Shown: piece by piece, positions 9,920-20,531 of the stretch
Position numbering within the stretch: the first letter of the stretch is position 1
Layout of the letters: every line of letters begins with the position of its first letter
Assembly: GCF_001039355.2 (NCBI RefSeq)
Contig: NW_019775660.1
Location: 94,554-140,254 of the forward strand
Direction of reading: 5' to 3'
Origin: Lingula anatina
Lineage: Eukaryota > Brachiopoda > Lingulata > Lingulida > Lingulidae
Length of the DNA: 45,701 bases
The notes under the pieces: model-generated
Database searches by the model: none
Told to the model about the DNA's origin: nothing
The model's input: the letters and a program-made list of their open reading frames with translations, nothing else
Position numbers and translations under genes: made by a program

Positions 9920-11352
9920 GGAAGCGTGTAAGGGTCACAACACCAACACCAAAAACAAAACTCACAACACCAACACCAAAAACAAAACTCACAACACCAA
10001 CACCAAAAACAAAACTCACAACACCAACACCAAAAACAAAACTCACAACACCAATCAAAGAGCGCTTTAAACAAACCTGAGTATCATGTATACCGTATCA
10101 TGTCTGCATTAGATAACCACTCTACTTGACCCACTTCAGTGGCCGTTAAAGAACAATCAATTGTCAAGTTTAAGGCCCTTTGATTGAACAACCATATTTT
10201 CTCTCATATTTTAGTTTAGAGGTAAAAACTAAAATAGGATAGAAAATATGGTTACCTTGGCTGCTTTGCACGGCTGTCTATCCTGCTTCTGTGAAAAAGG
10301 TGATCTGATTAAGATTAAAATTAACCATTTTCTCTAGAAGGGTTGGAATTGCCACTACTCTTTAATTTGCAACCTTGACAAGTGATTGATTGTTCTTCAA
10401 TGACTACTGAAGTCGGTCAAGTTGGAATAGTAACCCGGTGCAAACATAATACATATGATTCTCAAGTTTGCTACTAGCCTCTGTGTTTAAAATGCTCCCC
10501 GTGCTTGTTGTTGCCAAAGCAACCAAAGTAACCATATTTTCTATCCTATTTTAGTTTTTACCTTTAAACTAAAATATGATAGAATATATGGTTGTTCAAT
10601 CAAAGGGCCTTAAACCATTGCAAGCTAATTAACTTTGAGACACTTCTCGGGCTTAACATCCAGAAGTCACACGTACCTCGCTTCTGACTGTTAAATCGTT
10701 TAATTCATGTTTATCAACTTCTGTAGTTGAGGATGATGCCTGAATATCACATTATCATATGAGAAAAACATGATTTTTGAATAATTGGCGATCCTCAAAT
10801 GTAGCTGGGATTGATTGATATGTAGGAATAGATTCAGAAATTGACAGTTGACTCTTAATTTGTTCTACGTTACGTTATTATTTCTTCAAGGACCACACCT
10901 TCATTACTGGTGAGCTTTATTTTTATAAACACTGTGCCCCAACAGCCGCACAGCTGAATCCGAAATCTCAATTAAGCTTTATTGTGTAAAAAAGTAGCCT
11001 AAGACACAAACTTAACATCTTGAAGGGTTGGAACTGCCTCTACTCTTTCATGTGTAGGCTTGACAATTGATTGATTATTCTTTAATGGCCATTGAAGTGG
11101 GTCAAGTGTGAGTGGTCATATAGTGCAGACATGATACCATGATACGGTATACATGATACTCAGGTTTGTTTAAAACGCTCTTTGTTTGGTGTTGTGAGTT
11201 TTGTTTTTGGTGTTGGTGTTGTGAGTTTTGTTTTTGTTGTTGGTGTTGTGAGTTTTGTTTTTGGTGTTGGTGTTGTGAAGTTGTTTTTGGTGTTGGTGTT
11301 GTGAGTTTTGTTTTTGTTTTTGGTGTTGGTGTTGTGACCCTTACACGCTTCC
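9920..11352. repeat. Foldback element with an inverted minisatellite in its arms
   Basis: It starts GGAAGCGTGTAAGGGTCAC and ends with the reverse complement GTGACCCTTACACGCTTCC. Each arm has a 27-bp minisatellite (9936-10056 and 11190-11337; unit includes CACAACACCAACACC), then shared single-copy sequence to about 10170 and 11055. A second inverted pair, built on AACCATATTTTCT, lies inside at 10183-10250 and 10532-10596. It is non-coding; ORFs across the minisatellite are low-complexity. Confidence 0.65.
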
Positions 11353-11985
11353 AATAAAGAATAGCTTTGAACAATTTTGTTTTGAAGATATATAAATTGT
11401 TCAATATTTCGTACATGGATGTTCCATGCCTGGGCTACATTCATATGTCGAAGTCCATAATTATTGAATATCTGCACTTAGACATTTATTTAATTCATCT
11501 TCGTATAAAAAACATTTCCTTGGATAAAAAGCAAGTTTTAATCAAGGCAATTTATGAACTCATGCAAATTTGTCATAAAAAAGACACGACGTACATTTCA
11601 ACGCACGGGAATCAATTATTTACTTTGAAATTTTCAATTCACACCAGATTCACCCTTTGCGTTCGGTGAGGTAGAGTTACGACGTTCAGGCGGCACAACA
11701 AATACAGTATGATATGAGAGTGTTACCATCTCGGCTTCACTCGATAACTGCACCCCTACACATCTCAGACAGTGGCGGCTTCGTGCTGTCAGGAGTATTT
11801 AGACCAGGCTCACGCTTTTTTCAACTTCGGTGCGTTCATCCTATTGTTCGCACCGCCAGTCGTGGTATAAATCAGTTACAATTACTCGGCGTCCACTGTA
11901 TGTATGCCTCGGTAATTAAACTCTTGTATATCACATACAGTGGACGTCTCGTGTTGGGACTCAGTACTTAATTACCCATACTGTA
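11353..11985. other. Unrecognised intergenic stretch
   Basis: It lies between the foldback element and the right duplication unit. A short imperfect inverted repeat (GTCCACTGTATGT / ACATACAGTGGAC) occurs at about 11890-11945. No gene is recognised. Confidence 0.4.
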
Positions 11986-12109
11986 CATAGATGCACTAGT
12001 ATGCATTAATCTCAAACTGGAGTACATTACATGCATGTACCATCTAATTGGATATTTCCTTTTGTCAAACTTAAGAGGCCATTCCCAGACCCTATGGTAC
12101 TAACTTTGG

Positions 12110-12371
12110 ATCGAACTATCTCCAAGGGGATTCTCGCTTAATTGCAATCAACTTCTTTAGCGTCCTACATGTCTGTCACGCCTACTGAAGCTGATAGGGT
12201 GTTACTGTCGTTTAGCAGCTTAAGTAGGCATCCCTGACATCTAAGCCACTTAGCTGATAGGGTGTTACTGTCGTTTAGCAGCTCAAGTAGGCATCCCTGA
12301 CATCTAAGCCACTTAAACTGAAAGCAATTTAGCGAGAAAACCCGTGGAGACGGACCAATCCTGTTAGATCG
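12110..12371. repeat. Third copy of the palindromic GATCGATCTA repeat, with internal duplication
   Basis: It is the counterpart of 1905-2115. A segment of about 63 bp (AGCTGATAGGGTGTTACTGT onward) is repeated in tandem at about 12190-12252 and 12252-12314. The left unit has only one. Confidence 0.5.
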
Positions 12372-12393
12372 ATCTAGGCATGGGAACCCCGTC

Positions 12394-14612
12394 TTTTTTT
12401 ATTTATTTTTTAATAATTTTTATTCAGCGATAATGTAAACTGTGTACCAAACGGAGGTAATCCAATACATGCTATTTTAGTTGAACTTATACCCACACAC
12501 GCACACACACATAAACACACACACATAAACACACCTTCCTATTATATTACACAAATAGGTTTCACTGGTCACAGCTAGACAATGTTCTCTGTGTGTTTTA
12601 ATACAATTTTGGTTGAAAAGCAAATACTGACACAATAATAATTATATACATCTTGATTTGAGTCTTCAATTACTTTCAATAACATAGACTTAAGTTCCGA
12701 CTTAAGAGTTAATTTGGAATTTTCTCTAGCACTTCTGAATATAAAAAATTTAGTATGAAGCATAATTAAGTTTTTAATACTATTCTTACTACCAAAAATA
12801 AATTCAAAAGGCACGATTTTTATAACAAAGCCTGTAGTTTGTCTTAACCAATGTTCAACTTCAGTCCAGAATTTTTTTACCAATTCACAGTCAACAAAAA
12901 GATGTTTTATAGTTTCGCAGTAAGCATTACAAAACTGCAGCAGGGATTCTCAACCATACGACATTTAAACAGCAAGTCTTTGGTGCCCAAGATTCTGTGA
13001 ATAATTCTATAGTTGAACAATTTTAATCTTACTTCTTTAACTTTAACCAAGGCATTTTTTGTATGTTTGTTGCCATTATATTTTACTACCCAGGTCTTGT
13101 TCCCATTTTTGTTCACATTTCGGCCTTAGTCCTAGTCCTTTTATGTATATGTTATATATTCTTCGACAACCTTTTTTATCTTACATAATGTTTGGATTGT
13201 ACTTGGGACGTGTGGTAATGGCAGCATAACATTTGTATTCAGATGTCTAAGCACAGGATAAGCACCAAAGATTGCTTCTTTTAAACCATAACAGAGTGTA
13301 AAAGGTATCTGAATTCCCATGTCATCAACAAGATATTCTAATGATAAAAAATCCCCCTCACTACTGAATAAATCTTGGATAATATGGAAACCTTTGTCAA
13401 GCATATTTTACAGTATATTCTTCCGTTATCAGGGCCGTAGCCTCGGGGGGGGCAGGGGGGGGCAGCTGCCCCCCTGGGATTTAGAATTTTCCACACTGGT
13501 AGGGGGACCCCCCCTCCCCCCTCGGGGGCTTCGCCCCCTCGTGTCCGCTTACTGCCCCCCCCTGGCATTTTGCTCAGGCTACGGCCCTGGTTATGTGATA
13601 ATAGAGCAGAATTATACCAGATTGGAGCTCTCATATTTCGGCTATGCTATTGTTTGCCAGTTTTTCTGAGAATTCTGAAAAATATACAAGAATTTCTTTC
13701 CAAAATAGATTGCACCTTTGAGATAATTCATGTGTGTATATTGGTTCAAACTGAGTCAATCTGCGAACATCCAATCCAGTGGCTTCAGAAAATAGTTTAC
13801 TCGTGACTTGATCAGTGGTTATCAATCTGCGTATTCATGTAAGTTTTAAGGCTCTCACAAAGGACTTTGAGTGTATCATGCCACAACCACCCTGGTTGTA
13901 ATTCTGAATGAGTGTTTTGCGGGCTACTTTTTCAACTTTACCATGCCAAATAAATTTATATAACAAACTTTCTAAATTTGGAGCCACTGTTCACTAGGGC
14001 TTGGGAGTGAAAGCAGTATGTATGTTATTTTTGAGATAAGTAAAGACTTCACAACTGTAGTTTTAGCTAAAGTAATAATATTACTTTTTCCCCACTGATT
14101 AATTTCAGACTCTATTTGCTGAAGCTTGGCGATGTAATTCAACTCTTCCGTTTGATTTAAATCAGGAGCAAAAATTATACCTAAAATATTGAATGGATCA
14201 CAGGTCCATTTAAGATTATCATTTTTACACATAATCTGTGTCCCTTCGATTCAATCCATATGTCTTTGGTTTTACTAATGTTAGGCTTAAGGCCAGAATA
14301 CTTAGAGAACTGAAATAGTCAAGTGCAAACTTTAAGCTTTTTTCAGAACCATCTAGGAAAATTACAGTGTCATCTGTGTACTGAGACAGTTTTACTTTTA
14401 CCCTTCCCAAATTTATTCCTTTTATATTATTGTTTTGTCTTATAAGAATGGCCAAGATCTCAACACATAAGTTAAAAATCTCTGTTTTCTTTCAACATTC
14501 ATAAATATCATTGCCGAATTTCAGAGTCTCTGGATCTACATATCACATGCAATTTGCCACAAAGAATAGAGAGCCACTTTCCTTTTGAACTTCCCTCTTT
14601 GATAGCGACCTT
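12394..14612 (-). mobile_element. 5'-truncated non-LTR retrotransposon (L1/Tx1-like), decayed
   Basis: The left duplication unit has an empty site here. The flanking 10-bp duplication is GAACCC(C/A)GTC (12384-12393 and 14613-14622). On the minus strand the fragments run in order: a reverse transcriptase block with YTDDTVIFL (14225-14455), the thumb/connection block with LGIIFAP and KTTVVKSLL (13972-14232), later C-terminal pieces (13141-13404), and a zinc-binding C-terminal region including RLKLFNYRIIHRILG (12575-13116). The 3' end is A/T-rich. Frameshifts and stops separate the pieces, and a small MITE (13430-13589) interrupts them. A CA-rich microsatellite lies near the 3' end (12490-12535). 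It is not functional. Confidence 0.75.
13430..13589. repeat. hAT-like MITE nested in the LINE
   Basis: It starts CAGGGCCGTAGCC and ends GGCTACGGCCCTG, flanked by the 5-bp duplication GTTAT (13425-13429, 13590-13594). It is 160 bp long with a G/C-rich centre unlike its surroundings. CAGGG ends and a short duplication suggest hAT-type mobilisation (inference). Confidence 0.65.
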
Positions 14613-15182
14613 GAACCCAGTCTTACTCCAGACTTTTGGGGCTGAATTTCCTTTGTGATACGACAAACATTCCCACCAGTTTGAGTCAAGAGGATGGATT
14701 TTTACGTTTGAAATTTACTTCTCATCGCTGTTTACTCAATTTTTTTGTTATTCAGTAGACCTTTAACGACTTGAACGTGGGGTGATTTGTATTTACACGT
14801 TAAATCAATATACTTTCGTTTTCACGTTTGTGCTCGTATTGTTAGTCATTGATTTAGGAGGCACGCCGTTTGGTGCATTTTAAGGAGGGGTGTTGTCCTG
14901 TCATGCAAATTAACAAGTCAAACATGTATTTCTGCACACGTATATTTTTGTTCAAATCTAACTAAAATGGTTGAGAATTTCTAAACAACAGCCATATTCT
15001 GAGTGTAGAATTTATTGCATTTGCTGATTCTGGTAAGTATCGGCATAGCTTGCACCCCTCTAAGTGGAAGCGGGCTTAAACTGCGCAGACGCTAAGTGGC
15101 GTACCAGTTCATCAGTTTGCCGAGCCTCCGTTATAATCGGAATATTTACCGTCACTGAAACTACACTGCACCAATTGGTTCC

Positions 15183-15234
15183 ATGATGCTGGCGATTACT
15201 GTTCTGATGTTTCTGTTGGGAGGGATCGAGTTGG
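15183..15234 (+). CDS. Exon 1 of LU paralogue 2: signal peptide
   Basis: It has the same tandem ATG start and hydrophobic 17-residue stretch as 2665-2716, and ends TTGG|GTAAGA in phase 1. The upstream flank also matches that of paralogue 1. Confidence 0.8.
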
Positions 15235-18200
15235 GTAAGACGAGAAATATTTCAGCGCCAATCAGTTGCATTTAAGCCCGTTTTTGAGATTAGTCAGCGC
15301 GCAACCCTGTTGGTTTTCCATAAACAGTGCACATCCCTTTTGTACCACATAGTGTTGTCCAGGTCATTTTATTTAATTAAATGTTGCCTGCCTTCAGGCT
15401 AAGATAGCTTTGTTATTTAGAAGAGAAAGTATCATAGTTTAAAGCCAGTCGCTATATGACCGAGGCTAAAACCTGTAAATGGTAAATGTTTTTGGACGCT
15501 ACCTAAGGGCCTTAATTGTATTCAGTACTTAAGGTATCCTACCCAACATTTTTCAGCCAAATAGATTTTTTTTTCTCGAGAGAAAAGGTATGTTTCTCCC
15601 TCATTACTCATTCCACCCATGTACTTGGATTTGATGTTTTAGATCATTTTAAGTTAATAGTTTAGTTCTCAATATGCTTGTTCCTGTAGCGTTTAGACCG
15701 CCACATCTTGTACATTTCACAGGGAAACGTCGACATACCTTTATTTGGACTTTTTTTATCTGAATAGGTAAATAAAAGCTGCGATGCGTTGCAGGATACA
15801 TACATAAACACACTAAGAAAACAATTTTTTGCGCGAATAATACACCGGTCTTTTCACAAATTACAAAGAGGGTAACAAGGTATTCGTGACGTCAGGAATG
15901 CATTACCTATCAAACATGCTTAAGCATTTTGTTTAAGATAAATAAACTACCACTAGGCAGTGATTTTAACACCCACTCCTAGTTTAAACAAGACGCCCAG
16001 CAAGAGTTACCCTCTACCAAGGTGGCAGATCGTAGGGGAAAATTGAAAAATCAGAGATAGTAAAATGACCACATGTATGGGCGGCCAAAAGGGCAAAAAT
16101 TCATGTCGTCGATTCAGTTATGTTTCGTCGATTCACTGCCTTCCCATCGATTCAGTTTCAAGTTAAAAGTATGGGCGGCCAAAAGGGCAAAAAACATGTC
16201 GTCGATTCAGTTATGTTTCGTCGATTCACTGCCTTCCCATCGATTCAGTTTCAAGTTTAAACGATCCTGTCATAAATTCAACATCTAATTTCGTCAATTC
16301 AACTGTCAAACATTTCTCATCTACGGTGTATTAAAACCAATGCTGTCACTATTTTCGTCGATCGTGTAACTATTCTCGTCGATCGTCTAATCAATCTCGT
16401 CGATCGTGTAACAATTCTCATCGATCGTCTATTCTCGTCGATCGTCTCATCGATCGACCGCCAGAGGGCGCTGCGGTAGCACATTGGCCTATCAAAAATG
16501 GCAGACATGACTATCAAAATGGCATACAACAAAATGATTGCTAGTGAAATAAGAACATTTTCTCAACAATTTCAATTTTAGTTGTTAATAATTAAAAGAT
16601 ATTCGGTTGTAAGGACATTATTTTCTAGTTGTGCTGAACTCTGACCATGGCTGGCCGAGTTAAAAATTACCGCGTGATTGACAGACAGAAGCACGTGTTG
16701 CTACCACAGCGCCCTCTGGCGATTGATCGATGAGACGATCGATGAGAATAGTTACACGATCGACGAGATTAGACGATCGACGAGAATAGTTACACGATCG
16801 ACGAAAACAGTTTGACGATCGACGAGATTAGTTACACGATCGACGAAAATAGTGACAGCATTGGTTTTAATACACCATAGATGAGAAATGTTTGACAATT
16901 GAATTGACGAAAGTAGGCCCTAGATGTTGAATTTATGACAGGATCGTTTAAACTTGAAACTGAATCGATGGGAAGGCAGTGAATCGACGAAACATAACTG
17001 AATCGACGACATGAATTTTTGCCCTTTTGGCCGCCCATACACATATTTATCTAAAGACATATCTGTAAATATCATGTGAAAAGTCAATCTGTGGTCCTGG
17101 TAGAGGGTAAGCAAGAGTAGTAATCGCTGCAGTCGACTGGAGACGCAGTAATTATACGGATTTTACTTCGGTTCTATTTCGTGCCCGTATCTTGCTACCA
17201 GCCTCTTCAAGTCAGGATTCAAGTGGTGCATTTGAAACATACATGAACGGTGTATATAGTATAGAAACCAAATGGTACTGGTAACGTTTCTTTTCATTGG
17301 AAACGGACGGAAGACAGGATAGATTGTATGAATTTGTCAGTTTAAGAGACCATTCAGAATGAGAAGAGCAGAGTGCTAGCTGGTCCGCGGCCTAAATATG
17401 GCGAACCTGCATGAAAGGAAGACTTCTTAATTCTGTAATGGTCTCTCTGCCTCTCACACGCCTGCCCACACGTCGTCCCTGCAGGGGCACAGTAATTAAA
17501 TCTCGGCTCAATTCGACCGGTCGACGGATTCCAACAGCAATGTCCCTTGTAGATCCGCATTTTGCAACCGACCGCATTTTGCAACCGGTTGCAAAATACG
17601 TTCAGTTGCAAAATGCGGTCCTACTAAGTATATCGGCATTTTGTCACTGAACGCATNCGGCCTAAATATGGCGAACCTGCATGAAAGGAAGACTTCTTAA
17701 TTCTGTAATGGTCTCTCTGCCTCTCACACGCCTGCCCACACGTCGTCCCTGCAGGGGCACAGTAATTAAATCTCGGCTCAATTCGACCGGTCGACGGATT
17801 CCAACAGCAATGTCCCTTGTAGATCCGCATTTTGCAACCGACCGCATTTTGCAACCGGTTGCAAAATACGTTCAGTTGCAAAATGCGGTCCTACTAAGTA
17901 GAGCCGCATTTTGCCACTGAACGCATTTTGCAACTGCAACGCATTTTGCAACCAAAGAAAATCGTGAAAACGCATTTTGCAACTGCAACGCATTTTGCAA
18001 CCAGGATTTTTTTCTAAGTCCCTGAAACAGTTTGAATTACGAAACAGGTAGAATTGGAGTGGGGACGGGTTTGCTTCGACTAGGTACGCTGAAACTGGCC
18101 AGGCTGCCCCTGGGGTGGACGATAATATAAAACTTATTTCACATTGTAATTTCTTAAACCATTAGAATTAGGAAGTTGAAACGTCAGGGAATAATAAAAT

Positions 18201-20479
18201 ATATTGTTAGGCATGTACATAGGGGTGTGGCCGTCCCTAGGGGTGGTTGATTGTAATTTTACATTGTATTTTCTGTTATCTACCCTTATATATTTAGAAT
18301 TAGGAAATAAAAGCGTTGGGGATTTTAAAAATACACCATCGTAAAAAAGTGCGTGGGCACTTCAGATTTTTGTGACTTGGGGTGTAGTTGGCCCTGGAGG
18401 TGGTTGGGATCGTTAGAGAATGCTTGGGTACATCGGAATTTTTGGTGACTTGGGGAGTGGCCGTCCCTGGGGATGGTCACTTGACTGTAATATTTTCACC
18501 GTAATTTCTTTCATCTCCTTCTTGACCATTCGAGTTAAGCACATGAGTCTTTCGTGCATGGGTACAGGGGAATTTTAGTGTGACTTTGGGTGTGACTGTC
18601 CCTCAGCGGATGGGGTGATTGGTGGCATGTCAGACAATTAAGCTGATTCCACTGATTGCACTTAAGTGAGATCCCCTGCAGAGTTGGACCGACCCAGTTA
18701 AGAAGGAAGGGGGGTGCAAAGAAATCAGCAGACAACACTTTTATTAAAATAACAGACCTTCAGCGGTAGGATTGAATGTAGGTCAAGTTAATAGAAAACC
18801 CATGCAAGACCCCATACTTTCAGGAATCCTTGTGCATAGCCACTGTGTAGCACCACACATGTTTATTACTATTTATGATTAATTAACATGTTTGTTTTGT
18901 ATTTAGAAACAACGGCTAGTTGAACGCCAGGATTTCTGAGTGTGTAGGGCCTTATGGTTGGCATGGGTCAGAAGGACAGCTTTAACTGGATTCCTTGACC
19001 TTTATTCATGCCTGCGACTGTAAGTCCGTTTAGTGCTATGTGCGCTGCTGCTGTTCTCTACATTCCTCAAAGACACATTCATAAAAAGTGACTGGTTTAT
19101 CAATCCCCAACGTTTCATGTTCCTAACTCTAAGGGTAGATAGTAGAAATAACGGTGCAAAAATAGAATCAACCACCCCCAGGGACGGCCACACCCATCAA
19201 AAAACCCAGAAGGATCCATACATATCCCCAAAGACATGTTTCCAATCCCCATAGCCTTCCGTTCCTAACTTATATGGTCTAAAGGTAGATAGCAGAAATT
19301 ACGTCTAATTATATTCAACCACCCCCAGGACCACACCCTAAGTCAAAAAAATTAAATGCCCTTCAACATCCCAAATGATATTGTAGCTACGTTTCGTGTT
19401 TTAACTCAAATGGCCGATACATTTGATCTGGGTAGATAGCAGAAAATACGTTGTAAAATTAGTATCAACCACCCCCAGGGACAACCACACCCCATCTCAC
19501 AATAAATTTCCGAAGTGCCCATGCACATTTCTTACGATAGTGTATTAATCCCCAACGTTTTTATTTCCTAATTCTGAAGATATAAGGGTAGATAGGAGAA
19601 AAATACGAAGTAAAAAGTACACTCAACCTCCCCTAGGGACGGCCACAACCCCAATTTCAAAAAAAAAAAAAAAAAAAAAAATCCGAAATCCCATGTGCAT
19701 GCCTAACAAAATGTTTATTTACGTTTAGACTTCCTAACTCTAATGATTTACGAAATAACATTGTGAAATAAGTTTTATATTATCGTCCACCCCAGGGGCA
19801 GCCTGGCCAGTTTCATCATACATACATGTAGTCGAAGCAAACCCGTCCCCACTCCAATTCTACCTGTCTCGTACTTCAAACTGTTTCAGGGACTTAGAAA
19901 AAAATCCTGGTTGCAAAATGCGTTGCAGTTGCAAAATGCGTTTTCACGATTTTCTTAGGTTGCAAAATGCGTTGCAGTTGCAAAATGCGTTCAGTTGCAA
20001 AATGCGGCTCTACTTAGTAGGACCGCATTTTGCAACTGAAGGTATTTTGCAACCGGTTGCAAAATGCGGTCGGTTGCAAAATGCGGCTCTACACCCTTCG
20101 TTTTCACGCAAAACACGACATCCATTAAAGTTCTCCTTCGGGCTCCAGGTGGGAGAGTTGCAACCTTTAAATTTGCAGGGCAAAATTGTCTTGTAACTGC
20201 AAATACCAGCAAATAGTTAACTATATTATTATTCATGTAGCCTGTCATGCTAACCAACTATTTTGCATTACTCAAGGTGTTTCAGTCCTCTTTCGCAACT
20301 TGAGCATTGTTTATTGGTCAATGCTACAGCCAGGTACAGCAGAGATTTGTGGCAATTATCACAGAGAACTTATTTCCAATTAACAAACTATTTCATCATT
20401 TTTAGGAAGAGTATAATTCATAGCATGTTGTAGCTATTTCATGCAAAGAGTATGTGACAGAAACCATAACCTCTCATAG

Positions 20480-20531
<52 letters not shown>

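Larger units (their letters stand above)
16010..17107. repeat. TA-flanked MITE of paralogue 2, split by foldback I
   Basis: The ends match 4740-4867 (CCCTCTACC ... GGTAGAGGG, TA on both sides). The middle is displaced by 16075-17040. Confidence 0.6.

Noticed and set aside
9936-10056. CRISPR-like array
   Set aside because: The units are head-to-tail minisatellite copies without unique spacers, in an animal genome.
11102-11477. Low-complexity Thr/Pro/Lys and Cys/Trp-rich frames
   Set aside because: They are translations of the 27-bp minisatellite in different frames, with no domain.
16073-17114. ORFs with repeated VWAAKRAKNMSSIQLCFVDS-type peptides
   Set aside because: They read the inverted arms of foldback I; the same peptide appears on both strands by symmetry.
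17354-18000. Duplicate 61-92-residue ORFs in intron 1 of LU paralogue 2
   Set aside because: They lie in the contig-overlap duplication and the GCATTTTGCAAC arrays; no domain or codon signal.
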